From Marinifilum flexuosum (GTDB lineage: Bacteria > Bacteroidota > Bacteroidia > Bacteroidales > Marinifilaceae): DNA of 64,000 nt. A program made the position numbers and the translations under genes. The DNA lies in the NCBI RefSeq assembly GCF_003610555.1, contig NZ_RAPQ01000008.1, positions 2,162,490-2,226,489 of the forward strand, read 5' to 3'. Under the pieces are notes generated by a model. That model did not search any database, was not told the DNA's origin, and worked only from the letters and a program-made list of their open reading frames with translations. Positions 15,741-25,545 of the stretch are shown piece by piece. The first letter of the stretch is position 1; every line of letters starts with the position of its first letter.

Positions 15741-17522
15741 TTAATGCTGATGCCCCTGTTGCATTGATTTTGGTTCTTCTTTGATTAATGAATCGGTTAC
15801 TTCACCACAATGAAGCATCATGTCTCCGAAATAAGGATTCATAATTTTCTCCTCTAAACTTAACCAGTAAGCTCCTGTGTCATTGTCAGCCATAGGACAA
15901 TATTGTATGTATATATTCTTTTCACCTGTGCCCAATGATTTTAAGCTGGCAATCAGGGCTTCATTAAATGGTTTGAATGCTTTTCGTTGCAATTCCATGT
16001 CTTCGTTGCTGGTAATCTCCGAAAGGTGATCATGAAGTAATTCATACTTTTCTTTCCAAAATTTCATTGCTTTTCCTTTCAAATCGAGATTGGAAGGCTT
16101 CATTTGCATTAAAGCTTTCATAACAGCTTTGGCTGCCTGCTTACTTTCTTTGGCTTTTGTTTCCACCATGATGTCTTTCATTGCCAGGTATGATTTTAGC
16201 AAATCTTTCATTTTGGAATTAAATGCCTTTGTGGCATAGTGCTGAAGCATTGGAGCGCCAGGTTTACTTGCAGGACGATTCATCATGCTGTATTTGTTGT
16301 TCAGCTGTGCAGCAGCATCAATGGTAAATGTACCTTTACTCACAACTTCTTCGCCTTCATTAATGCCTTCCTTAACGATATAGGAGTCTCCCAAAGACTC
16401 ACCTAATTCCACTTCGCGCATTTCGAAACCACTATCAACTTTTACATAGACAATGGAACGTTTCCCAGTCCACATTACTGCTGATTTAGGAACTATCAGG
16501 TCATTACCAGTTTGTTTTAAATCGGCATAAATAGTCCCTGATACAAACATCTCCGGTTTTAGCAAATTGTTGTGGTTGTTTGCTTCAGTTCTTATTTTCA
16601 GGATTCTCTTGTTTGTATCGATTACAGGATCGATATAAGTAACTTTAGAATTGAAAACTTTTGAAGGAAATGCCGAAACTGTGAATTCAATATCCGCTCC
16701 TTTATGAATGAATGGTAAGTCCTTTTCATAGGCATCAAACACAATCCACACTTTGCTAAGATCCGCTATTTCAAATAGAATGCTTCCTGCTTTTGCATAG
16801 GCACCTACAGCTATATTTCTTTTAACTACATATCCTGACGCATCGGCTTTTATTTCAAAGTATTCCTGAATTTTTCCGCTATTTTTGATTTGTTCAATTT
16901 CATTAGCAGTAAGCTTCCAGAATTTTAGTTTTTGCTCTGCTGCTTTTGTTAATTCAGGGTAACTATCATTGGTTTTTAATGCTTGAAGTAATTCTTCCTG
17001 TGCACTAATCAATTTAGGAGCATACACTGTTGCGAGAGTTTGACCTTTACTAACTTTTTCTCCTTCAAAATTCACAAATAGCTTTTCAATTCTCCCATCG
17101 AAATGAATGGCCTGAGAGCTAATTCTTCTCTCATCAATACTAACTTTACCATTTAATAAAATCTCTTTATTGCTTTGACCAGATTTTACCCTTGTAGTCT
17201 GCACATTGGCCAGCTTTATGGCATCTGCATTCATATCAATAAGAGCGGGAGATGAACTTCCTCCCGATTTATCCATAGGAATCAAATCCATTCCACAAAT
17301 TGGACAATCACCTTCATTGGGTTGTTGAATTTGAGGATGCATGGAGCAGGTCCATGTTGTAGATTCCGCAGCTCTAGCTTCATGCTCATGTTGATGTCCT
17401 TCGTGTGAATGATTACTTTCAGTTTTTCCACCAAAAATCAACCATCCCAATAATAAACCGATCAACAAAATGATTAGCTTTTGCTGCCAGTTGGTTGTTA
17501 TGTTTTCTAATATCTTATTCAT
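15741..17522 (-). CDS. cusB: CusB-type periplasmic adaptor with metal-binding domain and DUF3347
   Basis: A 593-residue membrane-fusion protein of a heavy-metal RND pump. It has an N-terminal membrane anchor (about 13-31), a His-rich stretch (HSHEGHQHEHEA), and a heavy-metal-binding domain with CSMHPQIQQP and CPICGMDLIPM (about 58-85). The adaptor core (hairpin, lipoyl and beta-barrel, about 95-400) follows, including YVVKRNIAVGAYAKAGSILFEIADLSKVWI. The C-terminal DUF3347 domain (about 425-590) carries YCPMADNDTGAYW. A methionine- and His-rich tail ends the protein. Binding motifs favour Cu(I)/Ag(I). It begins 6 bp after the outer-membrane gene. Confidence 0.93.
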   Translation of the reverse strand: MNKILENITTNWQQKLIILLIGLLLGWLIFGGKTESNHSHEGHQHEHEARAAESTTWTCSMHPQIQQPNEGDCPICGMDLIPMDKSGGSSSPALIDMNADAIKLANVQTTRVKSGQSNKEILLNGKVSIDERRISSQAIHFDGRIEKLFVNFEGEKVSKGQTLATVYAPKLISAQEELLQALKTNDSYPELTKAAEQKLKFWKLTANEIEQIKNSGKIQEYFEIKADASGYVVKRNIAVGAYAKAGSILFEIADLSKVWIVFDAYEKDLPFIHKGADIEFTVSAFPSKVFNSKVTYIDPVIDTNKRILKIRTEANNHNNLLKPEMFVSGTIYADLKQTGNDLIVPKSAVMWTGKRSIVYVKVDSGFEMREVELGESLGDSYIVKEGINEGEEVVSKGTFTIDAAAQLNNKYSMMNRPASKPGAPMLQHYATKAFNSKMKDLLKSYLAMKDIMVETKAKESKQAAKAVMKALMQMKPSNLDLKGKAMKFWKEKYELLHDHLSEITSNEDMELQRKAFKPFNEALIASLKSLGTGEKNIYIQYCPMADNDTGAYWLSLEEKIMNPYFGDMMLHCGEVTDSLIKEEPKSMQQGHQH

Positions 17523-17528
17523 TGTATT

Positions 17529-18800
17529 TTATTTATTATCAAGGTTTTTAGTTGTTGCGCCATAAGAGTCTGCTTCTAAGTATTTAAAATGTGCAAGACT
17601 TTTTTGTACCTGAATTTGTGCTTCGATTTGTTTTTGTTCGTAAATCCAAATTTTCTGTTGCATATTCAGAACTTCCTCATAACGTTTGGTAGAACTTTCG
17701 TAACTACTCGACAGAATCTCATAAGATTGCTTTGCTTTTGCAATAAGGTTTTGATATAAATCAGTATTTCTGATTCCGATTTTATACAATTCCAAGGCTT
17801 GTTGCAATTCCAATTCTAATTGATTCATCTCTGCTGTTTTTAGTTCTTCATATTCTTGTTGTTTGAATTCATTGACTTTTATTGCTGCTTTATATTTTTT
17901 TCTGAAGATTGGAATACTTACCGATAGCATAGGCATAATGGCATCCTGTCCATTATCTGCAACATTCATATCAGTTCGTTTTGAAAGAATTGCATAATCC
18001 AGTCCTACACCAAATTTTGGCAAAGCATTCAATTTTGAGGCTTTTTCTCCATATTGAGCAGATTCAACCATTTGATCCCAGCTGGCAACCCTGTAATGCT
18101 TAGTAAACTCAATATCCTTATTGGCTATTGATGATATTAGTAAAAAAGAGTTATCCTCGGGCGTATTCACATCGGTGCTAAGGTCTCTGTTCAGCAGCTT
18201 GTTGAATCCTGTTTTTTGTGTATTTCTCTTATCTTTAAAAAGTTCCAATTTTGAAATCAACTCTTCCTTTAGCATTTGGATGTAAAGTACATTTACCATG
18301 TCGGTTTGATCACTTTCGTAACGTTTTAAACTTTGTTTTTCCAATAAGTCCAAAACTTCAATCCTTTTTTGTGTAAAGAATATTTTTTGATCGGTTAGAA
18401 CAATGTCCAACCACGAAGTGGTAACATTCATTTGTAGTTTCGAACGTGCATCCAGATATCTAAGATAAATGGCATGTGCCTGCAAACTGGCTTGTTGTTC
18501 TTTAGCACCTAATGTTCCAAACCAGGGGAACATTTGTGATACAGATAGTTTAGCTTTTTGAGCACCTACACGTGTTTCTATTGGTTGAATAAATACTCCT
18601 GCAGAGAAAGTTGGATCAGGCAATGACTTTACCTGAGGAACTTTTTCCAGAGCCTGTTGGTATTTTAGATCCATCGCTTTTAGCTCCGGATTATTATTCT
18701 CTGCAATATTGATGTATACCTTTAATTCAGGATTATTAACCTGAGCAAAGGTGTTCGCACCTATCCATATGATTAGAAAAATAGTTATTGCATATCTCAT
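17529..18800 (-). CDS. cusC: CusC-type outer membrane efflux protein (TolC family)
   Basis: A 423-residue outer-membrane channel protein. A Sec signal peptide (about 1-19, ending NTFAQ) is followed by two long alpha-helical repeats of the OEP type (KLSVSQMFPWFGTLGAKEQQASLQA and the LELELQQALELYKIGIRN region). Its start codon overlaps the end of cusA by four bases (ATGA), which implies translational coupling. It would complete the CusA-B-C envelope-spanning pump. Confidence 0.92.
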   Translation of the reverse strand: MRYAITIFLIIWIGANTFAQVNNPELKVYINIAENNNPELKAMDLKYQQALEKVPQVKSLPDPTFSAGVFIQPIETRVGAQKAKLSVSQMFPWFGTLGAKEQQASLQAHAIYLRYLDARSKLQMNVTTSWLDIVLTDQKIFFTQKRIEVLDLLEKQSLKRYESDQTDMVNVLYIQMLKEELISKLELFKDKRNTQKTGFNKLLNRDLSTDVNTPEDNSFLLISSIANKDIEFTKHYRVASWDQMVESAQYGEKASKLNALPKFGVGLDYAILSKRTDMNVADNGQDAIMPMLSVSIPIFRKKYKAAIKVNEFKQQEYEELKTAEMNQLELELQQALELYKIGIRNTDLYQNLIAKAKQSYEILSSSYESSTKRYEEVLNMQQKIWIYEQKQIEAQIQVQKSLAHFKYLEADSYGATTKNLDNK

Positions 18801-21800
18801 AGCAAACCTCCTTTTTTCAGTTTGAATTCTTTATACATGGCATATAAAACTGGTACTACAAATAGAGTAATTAATTCAATCGCCATACCTCCAAAAGCAG
18901 GAATAGCCATTGGTATCATTACATCAGAACCTCTACCGGTGGAGGTTAATATTGGTAATAGAGCCAAAAGGGTAGTGGCGGTTGTCATTAAACAAGGACG
19001 AATTCTTTTCGATCCTGCTTCGATAACAGATTGTCTGATTTCGGCTTTTGTTTTTGGATTATTCTTCTCGAAAATCTGCTCCAGATAAGAAGCCATTATC
19101 ACACCATCATCGGTAGCTATGCCAAATAGGGCAATAAATCCTACCCAAACGGCAACACTCAAGTAGATTGGATGAACCTGAAATAATTCCTGAAGATTAA
19201 TTCCAAAGATGGAAAAGTTCAGAAACCAGTCTTGTCCATAGAACCAAATCATTATAAATCCACCAGCAAATGCTACCGCAATACCACTAAATACCATTAA
19301 TGTTGGGGGAATGCCACGGAACTGGAAATACAATATCAGGAAGATGATTACCAAAACCACAGGAATGACAATACCCAATCGTTTTTCAGCGCGAATCTGG
19401 TTTTCGTAGTTTCCTGTAAACTTATAGCTCACGCCTGCAGGGACTTTCAATTCACCACTTTCGATTTTATCTGCCAAATACGATTGTGCAGCTTCTACAA
19501 TGTTCACTTCAGAATATTCCTCCTCCTTATCGAAGATTACATATCCTACCTGGAAAGTATTTTCACTTTTTATGACCTGTGGACCTTGTACATATTCTAT
19601 TGTAGTTAACTCCTCTAACGGAATGGATTTACCCATACTCGTTGGAATCAAAATTTTCTTCAGTAAATCCGGATCATTCCTCAATTCACGAGGATATCTT
19701 ACCCGAATTGGGTATCGTTCTCTACCTTCAACTGAATTGGTTAATGTCATTCCGCCAACTGCAACCGATAAATGCTTCTGTACATCTTCTACCTGCAATC
19801 CAAAGCGGGCAATGGCTTTTCTGTTGATTTTGATTTCCAGGTAGGGTTTTCCGACCATTCTTTCTGCAAAGACAGATGCATCATTCACGCCAGGAACATC
19901 TTTTACCAGCTTCTCAAGTTGCAGACCAAAACCTTCAATCTGTTTTAGGTTATTACCCGACACCTTAATTCCGATAGGTGCACGCATACCGGTTTGCAAC
20001 ATTACCAAACGAGTTTCTATGGGCTGTAATTTTGGAGCAGATGTCACACCTGGTATTTTAGTGGCATTTACGATTTCCTGCCAGATATCATCAGGAGATT
20101 TGATGTGCTCTCGCCACTGTCGGTAAAATTCTCCGAACTCATCAGGAATCAATTCACCTCTCTCATCTTTTAGGAAATTGCCATCATCATCCACGGCAAA
20201 ACGAATCTTTTTACCATATTCATCGGTCATGTATTCGCTTTTGTAGTTGATCACATTCTCATACATGGAAATAGGAGCAGGGTCCAGGGCAGATTCTACA
20301 CGGCCCAATTTTCCAACCACCATATCTATTTCAGGAATGTTGGTAACTGCCATATCCAGAAGTTTTAAAACACGCTTGTTCTCCTCAATTCCTGCATGCG
20401 GCATTGATGTTGGCATCAGTAGGAATGAACCTTCATCAAGGGCTGGCATGAATTCTTTTCCTATGCCCGGATATTTATGGTACATGGTTTTCCAAGCGGA
20501 GCTGGAGGTAATATTGAGTCCTATTTTATCCAATCCTCTGGCTACAAATCCAAAAGTATTTCCAAAGCCCAACCAGATGATTATTCCCCATAGCACAATG
20601 AAAGAAGGAATAGATAGAAACAGCAATTTGTGACGTAATGCCCAGCCCAGAATTCGTTGATAGAATCTAATGAATGCCAGAAATACTGCCAGCAGAAATG
20701 AGATGCTTAAAATTACAAACAAGAAGTTCGCAAATATGGAGTTGGATGCACCCAATGGCAACCATTCGCGGGCAAGCAGGAATGAAACTGCCAAAGCAAT
20801 CACAAACAGATTTGCTTTGAATAAATATTTTTGATACTCCTGGTAAAATTGACTTGCAAGATTTATTCCGCCTAAAATGATTAGGGTGACTCCCATCCAT
20901 GCAGAAGATGCAAAAAGAATATAAATACCAATAATTATTAGTAATGTATTAAGGGCAATTTTAATTTTTCTTTTTTCCGTTTTAATGGCAAATAACCAAT
21001 GTGCCATTGCTGGCAGAATGATTACCGCAACCAAAAGGGCTGCAAACAGTACGAATGTTTTTGTGAATGCCAATGGTCTGAATAGTTTACCTTCGGCAGC
21101 TTCCATGGTAAATACTGGAATAAAACTAATAATGGTAGTCAGTACTGCAGTAATCACTGCTGGAGCAACCTCAGTAGTTGCTTCGTATATTACTTGTCGG
21201 AGGTTCTTATCAGGATTTTTCATTTCCAAATGTCGAATCATGTTTTCCGAAAGCACAATTCCAACATCAACTATGGTTCCAATAGCAATGGCTATACCCG
21301 AAAGGGCAACAATGTTGGCATCAACATGAAAATAACGCATGGCAATGAAGGTCATCAGCACCGCTATGGGTATTAAAGCCGATATTAAGATGCTGGCTCT
21401 TAAATTCAGAACCATGATGATGATGACTATAATGGTAATAATGATCTCAAGAGTTAGGGCGTCCTCTAATGTGCCCAGTGTTTCGTGAATCAATTGCGTT
21501 CTGTCGTAGAAAGGTACAACTGTAAGTTTGGAAATGGTGCCATCAGCCAGTTCCTTTTCAGGTAAACCAACCGAAAGTTCCTCTATTTTGACTTTCACAT
21601 TGTTGATTACCTCCAATGGATTGGCACCATAGCGAGCTACTACAACTCCACCTACCACTTCAGCTCCCATTTTATCCAATATGCCTCTGCGATCGGATGG
21701 ACCATAGTTTACTTTGGCTACATCTTTAATTCTAACAGGTGTATTGTTGGTCATTTTTACAACAGCCTCTTCCAAATCGGCCAATTGTTTCACATAGCCG

Positions 21801-22576
21801 ATGCCACGCACGAAGTATTCTGCCTGGTTGATTTCGATGGTTCGTGCCCCAATATCAAGATTGGATTTCTTTACAGCATTCATCACCTGCATAAGGTTGA
21901 CTCCATGTGCTTGCATGGCTGCAGGATCAACATCCACCTGGTATTCCTTTACAAAACCACCTATTGATGCAACTTCCGATACTCCATCGGCGGAAGCCAA
22001 GGCATACTTCACCTGAAAATCCTGAATGCTTCTTAGTTCCTGAAGATCCCAACCGCCGGTTACTTCCCCTTCAGCTGTACGTCCTTCAAGCGTATACCAA
22101 AAAATCTGACCCAAGGCAGTAGCATCTGGCCCTAAAGTGGGTTGGACACCATTGGGCAAAAGATTTTGTGGCAAGGAGTTCAATTTTTCAAGAATTCTTG
22201 ATCTACTCCAATAAAATTCAATCCCTTCATCGAAAATGATGTAGATACTTGAAAATCCAAACATGGAGGAAGAGCGTATGGTTTTTACACCCGGAATTCC
22301 TAGTAAGGATGTGGTTAAAGGATAGGTGATTTGATCCTCAATGTCTTGTGGTGAACGCCCCATCCATTTGGTAAATACAATTTGTTGATTTTCTCCAATA
22401 TCAGGTATGGCATCAACTGCTACCGGATCTTTGGGCAAAAAATCAACCTTCCAGGGAAATGGTGATGTAATTATTCCCCAGGCTATGAATACAACCAAAA
22501 GTATGGTTGTAATTAGTTTGTTCTCTAAAAAGAACTTTATGATCTTATTAAGCATATCTTCTTGTAGTTTAACCAC
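18797..22576 (-). CDS. cusA: CusA/CzcA heavy-metal RND pump, extended form
   Basis: A 1259-residue inner-membrane proton-driven exporter of the heavy-metal efflux (HME) RND group. Motifs include FPWKVDFLPKDPVAVDAIPDIGENQQIVFTKW at the N terminus, GIAIAIGTIVDVGIVLSENMIRH in TM4, and FIALFGIATDDGVIMASYLEQ in the second half. It is about 200 residues longer than the usual ~1040. The extra sequence is additional hydrophobic helices after TM6 (about residues 530-650) and an acidic porter-domain insert (TDEYGKKIRFAVDDDGNFLK onward). Methionines near RLVMLQTGMRAPIGIKV and the partners suggest Cu(I)/Ag(I) rather than Zn/Co. The likely start may be the internal Met8, since the first residues MVKLQED are weakly conserved. 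Confidence 0.94.
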   Translation of the reverse strand: MVKLQEDMLNKIIKFFLENKLITTILLVVFIAWGIITSPFPWKVDFLPKDPVAVDAIPDIGENQQIVFTKWMGRSPQDIEDQITYPLTTSLLGIPGVKTIRSSSMFGFSSIYIIFDEGIEFYWSRSRILEKLNSLPQNLLPNGVQPTLGPDATALGQIFWYTLEGRTAEGEVTGGWDLQELRSIQDFQVKYALASADGVSEVASIGGFVKEYQVDVDPAAMQAHGVNLMQVMNAVKKSNLDIGARTIEINQAEYFVRGIGYVKQLADLEEAVVKMTNNTPVRIKDVAKVNYGPSDRRGILDKMGAEVVGGVVVARYGANPLEVINNVKVKIEELSVGLPEKELADGTISKLTVVPFYDRTQLIHETLGTLEDALTLEIIITIIVIIIMVLNLRASILISALIPIAVLMTFIAMRYFHVDANIVALSGIAIAIGTIVDVGIVLSENMIRHLEMKNPDKNLRQVIYEATTEVAPAVITAVLTTIISFIPVFTMEAAEGKLFRPLAFTKTFVLFAALLVAVIILPAMAHWLFAIKTEKRKIKIALNTLLIIIGIYILFASSAWMGVTLIILGGINLASQFYQEYQKYLFKANLFVIALAVSFLLAREWLPLGASNSIFANFLFVILSISFLLAVFLAFIRFYQRILGWALRHKLLFLSIPSFIVLWGIIIWLGFGNTFGFVARGLDKIGLNITSSSAWKTMYHKYPGIGKEFMPALDEGSFLLMPTSMPHAGIEENKRVLKLLDMAVTNIPEIDMVVGKLGRVESALDPAPISMYENVINYKSEYMTDEYGKKIRFAVDDDGNFLKDERGELIPDEFGEFYRQWREHIKSPDDIWQEIVNATKIPGVTSAPKLQPIETRLVMLQTGMRAPIGIKVSGNNLKQIEGFGLQLEKLVKDVPGVNDASVFAERMVGKPYLEIKINRKAIARFGLQVEDVQKHLSVAVGGMTLTNSVEGRERYPIRVRYPRELRNDPDLLKKILIPTSMGKSIPLEELTTIEYVQGPQVIKSENTFQVGYVIFDKEEEYSEVNIVEAAQSYLADKIESGELKVPAGVSYKFTGNYENQIRAEKRLGIVIPVVLVIIFLILYFQFRGIPPTLMVFSGIAVAFAGGFIMIWFYGQDWFLNFSIFGINLQELFQVHPIYLSVAVWVGFIALFGIATDDGVIMASYLEQIFEKNNPKTKAEIRQSVIEAGSKRIRPCLMTTATTLLALLPILTSTGRGSDVMIPMAIPAFGGMAIELITLFVVPVLYAMYKEFKLKKGGLL

Positions 22577-22675
22577 AAAGGAGACTCAAAGGATGTCACA
22601 AATACACACAAAGGAAAATACAGAGTAATGAATACTTTGTGATACATAGTGCCGTATTTTGGAGTCCTTCGTGGT
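22571..22675. repeat. Imperfect long hairpin with CACAAAGG repeats
   Basis: The left arm ACCACAAAGGAGACTC (22572-22587) pairs imperfectly with GAGTCCTTCGTGGT (22662-22675). CACAAAGG-like words recur inside (22573, 22606). It lies between cusA and the small upstream gene and slightly overlaps the cusA start. It looks like an intergenic repetitive element that may influence the leader of the efflux operon. Confidence 0.55.
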
Positions 22676-22715
22676 AAATAATAATTTATTTATCACAAAG
22701 AGTACACTTGCTAAA

Positions 22716-23111
22716 TCATAAACGGAACACCTGATTCAATATGCATAAATCAGGCAAGGGTGGAGGGGAAAAATCTCCAATTGGGAATGAATTTGTTGAA
22801 TCCTCTGTTCTTACAAATTGTAGCAATACAGGAATATTTGCATATAGCATATTCAGCTGTACTACATCATCGAATTCGAAAGAGGAAGCCAAATAATCAG
22901 CCTCAATCTTTATGGTTTCAGTTGATTCATCGCAACATCCACAAGGGGTTTCGCAACAAGAATCCGCTTCAATAAATATGGCAGTAGAGAAGAGTTCTCC
23001 GCCAGAATAATGCTTATTAATGCTCACCCCAGCTGTTGAGATCAGCAGGAGAAAAATCAAAATGATATGTCCGATTTTTTTAGATAGCATACAGTTAATT
23101 GCATTAATCAA
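22716..23111 (-). CDS. HYC_CC_PP-like small exported protein
   Basis: A 131-residue protein with an N-terminal signal/membrane helix (about 12-30). It is followed by KHYSGGELFSTAIF, a double-cysteine cluster (CCETPCGCC, about residues 70-78) and a proline run (FSPPPLPD) near the C terminus. These are the spaced motifs that give the HYC_CC_PP family of Bacteroidota its name; the family function is unknown, but members often lie beside copper/heavy-metal efflux genes, and here it precedes cusA by about 140 bp. The cysteine cluster suggests metal binding. Confidence 0.75.
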   Translation of the reverse strand: MINAINCMLSKKIGHIILIFLLLISTAGVSINKHYSGGELFSTAIFIEADSCCETPCGCCDESTETIKIEADYLASSFEFDDVVQLNMLYANIPVLLQFVRTEDSTNSFPIGDFSPPPLPDLCILNQVFRL

Positions 23112-23350
23112 TACAAAATTACTTTAATATACAAAAAACGAAAGGAATGTTTGTACTCTTAACAAAGCATTAACTTTTAATAGGATCTATTCTCCTGTTG
23201 AATGTCTTTTAGTTCGAAAACGTTTGAGTGTTAAATAAGCTTAAACAGTCCCTTTTTTTTGGGTTGAACTTGATGAATAGTAAAGGATAATAATTAAAAT
23301 TGTTGACCATCCCACTCAAAACATTTTAAAGTACACACAAATTATAAAGT

Positions 23351-23833
23351 ATGGAAAAATTAAAAGCACTTGTCAGATGGACAAGAATAGGCTTGTTGGC
23401 TCTATTTGTAATTGCAGTAGCAATGGAGTTAAGTTTTGGTATTTTGCTTAGTTACTACGATTTTGAACCGCCATTTCTGATTCAGGAAAGTGATAGGCTT
23501 TGGTTTACTATAGCAGGAGGAATAATAATATTGCTTGAATTGGTAGCAGGCTGGGTTTTGTATCGAAGTAAGATTAAGTACATTCAAATTTTAGATCAAT
23601 TAGAAGAGAAGCTGAAAAAATTTGGTAGAATTTATTCGTTGCAGTTGCTTTTGATTAGTGCAGGAGGTGTTACGGCTTTATTAATATTTGGGATAACTCA
23701 CGATATCCTTTGGTATTTGCCTTGGTTGATTTGTATGTATATTATTGGTAAGAACTTTCCGTTTAAGCTAAACCTTTTTCATGCTATGGGAATTGAGGAA
23801 GAGGAGGAACGAAAACTATTTTATAAGGAATAG
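23351..23833 (+). CDS. Four-helix membrane protein, unknown function
   Basis: A 160-residue integral membrane protein with four hydrophobic segments (about 14-34, 50-70, 95-113, 118-136) and a charged loop between helices 2 and 3 (YRSKIKYIQILDQLEEKLKKFGR). The C terminus is acidic. I do not recognise a family. It is about 90 bp upstream of the DEAD-box gene on the same strand. An 18-bp perfect palindrome (AATAGATAATTATCTATT, 23829-23846) overlaps its stop codon. Confidence 0.7.
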   Translation: MEKLKALVRWTRIGLLALFVIAVAMELSFGILLSYYDFEPPFLIQESDRLWFTIAGGIIILLELVAGWVLYRSKIKYIQILDQLEEKLKKFGRIYSLQLLLISAGGVTALLIFGITHDILWYLPWLICMYIIGKNFPFKLNLFHAMGIEEEEERKLFYKE

Positions 23834-23923
23834 ATAATTATCTATTTCCATTATTTCATCACTTATATTTCATCATTCTAAATTGTTTATACTATTTTTG
23901 CAGCCAATTTAATACGAAAAGCT

Positions 23924-25048
23924 GTGGAAACTTTTAAGGAACTAGGTGTAAATAAGAATATTGTTAAGGGATTAAACGAATTAGGAATTGTTAATCCTAC
24001 TCAAATACAATCGGAGGTAATTCAGGTTTTGTTGAATACTGATACCGATTTAATTGGTCAGGCCCAAACTGGTACGGGTAAAACTGCTGCCTATGGTGTG
24101 CCATTGTTGCACCGTGTTAATCCTAAGGTAGAAAAAGTACAGGGATTAATTCTTTGTCCTACACGTGAGTTGGGATTACAGATTGCCAAACAGTTGTTCA
24201 AGTTTACGAAACATTCCGAGAAGACTTTTACAGAATGTGTATATGGTGGGGCACCAATCGAAAAACAGATTGCCAATTTGCGTCGTCCTACACAGATTAT
24301 TGTAGCTACACCTGGTCGTTTAATCGAGCTGGTAAAGAAGAAAGCTGTTGATTTGACTCATGTAAAAACGGTAATTTTAGATGAGGCGGATGAAATGCTA
24401 AGCATGGGTTTCAAAGATCAATTGAATGAAATTCTTACTTATCTTTCACGTGTTGAGAACAAATGGTTGTTTTCGGCTACCATGCCTGAAGGAATTAAAC
24501 AGATCATCAAACGCCACATTTCTAAATCGGCTCATCGCATTCAGATCAGTGGGAAGAATGTAGTGAATAAAAATATCAAGCATCAATTCGTATTGTGTGA
24601 TGATCAAGAGAAGTTATCTGTATTGATGCAATTCCTAAAATCGGATACAAAAGCCAGAGGTGTGGTATTTTGTAAAACCAAAGAAGCTGCTCAGAAATTA
24701 AATCAACAATTGCAATCGCAGAAAGTAAAGGTTGATGCCATTCATGGAGATTTGAAACAGATTGAGCGTAATAAGGTAATGCGTGCATTCAAAAATGAGA
24801 AGCTAAGAGTTTTGGTTGCAACCGATTTGGCTGCTCGTGGTATTGATATTGAAGGATTGGCATTTGTTGTGCATTATCAGTTACCAGATAAAGAGGAATA
24901 CTATACACACCGTAGTGGAAGAACAGCTCGCGCAGGAAAAGAGGGGATTTCTTTATCCTTGGTAAACCACAAGGAGATGAAGAGTCTTCGTTATTTCCAA
25001 AAAACATTGAATATCGGTTTTAGCCAGATTCGTGCAAAAAGACAGTAA
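23924..25048 (+). CDS. DEAD-box RNA helicase, GTG start
   Basis: A 374-residue ATP-dependent RNA helicase consisting only of the two RecA-like domains. Visible motifs: Q motif (FKELGVNKNIVKGLNELGIVNPTQIQ), AQTGTGKT (I), PTRELGLQ (Ia), TPGR (Ib), DEAD (II), SAT (III), and HRSGRTARAG (VI). It lacks the basic C-terminal tail of RhlE and the extra domains of DeaD. The GTG at 23924 is the only start that preserves the complete Q motif. It probably aids ribosome assembly or RNA turnover. Confidence 0.93.
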   Translation: METFKELGVNKNIVKGLNELGIVNPTQIQSEVIQVLLNTDTDLIGQAQTGTGKTAAYGVPLLHRVNPKVEKVQGLILCPTRELGLQIAKQLFKFTKHSEKTFTECVYGGAPIEKQIANLRRPTQIIVATPGRLIELVKKKAVDLTHVKTVILDEADEMLSMGFKDQLNEILTYLSRVENKWLFSATMPEGIKQIIKRHISKSAHRIQISGKNVVNKNIKHQFVLCDDQEKLSVLMQFLKSDTKARGVVFCKTKEAAQKLNQQLQSQKVKVDAIHGDLKQIERNKVMRAFKNEKLRVLVATDLAARGIDIEGLAFVVHYQLPDKEEYYTHRSGRTARAGKEGISLSLVNHKEMKSLRYFQKTLNIGFSQIRAKRQ

Positions 25049-25108
25049 TACAATGAACAATTAGCAATAATCAGTTAACAATTGATATTGCTCTTTCTTA
25101 AAATATAC

Positions 25109-25146
25109 AACCCATCGGAATTGATTTCTGATGGGTTTCTTTTTTG
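25109..25146 (+). terminator. Terminator of the DEAD-box gene
   Basis: AACCCATC and GATGGGTT form the stem and TTTCTTTTTT follows, 60 bases beyond the stop. Confidence 0.85.
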
Positions 25147-25221
25147 TAAGAAAATAAAAGTTATAAACCGATAAACTTCAAAGAAAATCAGTGTTTTGTA
25201 AATTATTGTTAATAACTGAGA

Positions 25222-25252
25222 TTGCTCAAAATCATTTTAATTCTTAACATTG
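25222..25252 (+). promoter_or_regulatory. Promoter upstream of the B12 riboswitch
   Basis: TTG (25222-25224), a 20-base spacer and TAACATTG (25245-25252) match the Bacteroidota primary sigma pattern TTG/TAnnTTTG with one mismatch. Transcription would begin within about 10 bases of the riboswitch's first paired base, which is where it should. Confidence 0.5.
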
Positions 25253-25261
25253 TTTTGATTT

Positions 25262-25440
25262 ATAGGTTCCGCAAGGAATAATAGGGAATCACGTGTAATT
25301 CGTGAGCTGTCCCCGCAGCTGTAAGTCCATATGGTTTTGATTGACTATGCCACTGTTTTTTCTCAAAAAAGAATGGGAAGGCCAATCAAAATGAAGGATG
25401 AGCCAGAAGACCTGCCTGTAATGAAATTCGTAGCTTTCGG
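25262..25440 (+). ncRNA. Cobalamin riboswitch controlling nrdDG
   Basis: The classic adenosylcobalamin aptamer is readable: GGTTCC near the 5' end, GGGAATCACGTG, GAGCTGTCCCCGCAGCTGTAAG, GCCACTG, GGGAAGG, and the B12 box GAGCCAGAAGACCTGCCT at 25410-25427. About 100 bases separate the box from the nrdD start, room for a translation- or transcription-level switch. Cobalamin presumably represses the B12-independent class III ribonucleotide reductase downstream, which makes sense if the cell also has a B12-dependent class II enzyme elsewhere. Confidence 0.96.
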
Positions 25441-25545
25441 GAGAAAAAGCAAAGAGTAGGTGCATGATTATACATTGTGTACTATCATTCTATACTTTCC
25501 TCAGAAGCTATCATTTTTTCAAAATCATTAAAATATTAAGTAAGA

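Noticed and set aside
23829-23846. 18-bp perfect palindrome AATAGATAATTATCTATT overlapping a stop codon
   Set aside because: Pure A/T-rich palindromes of this length are fairly likely in such DNA; there is no T-run or promoter next to it, so I mention it with the gene only.
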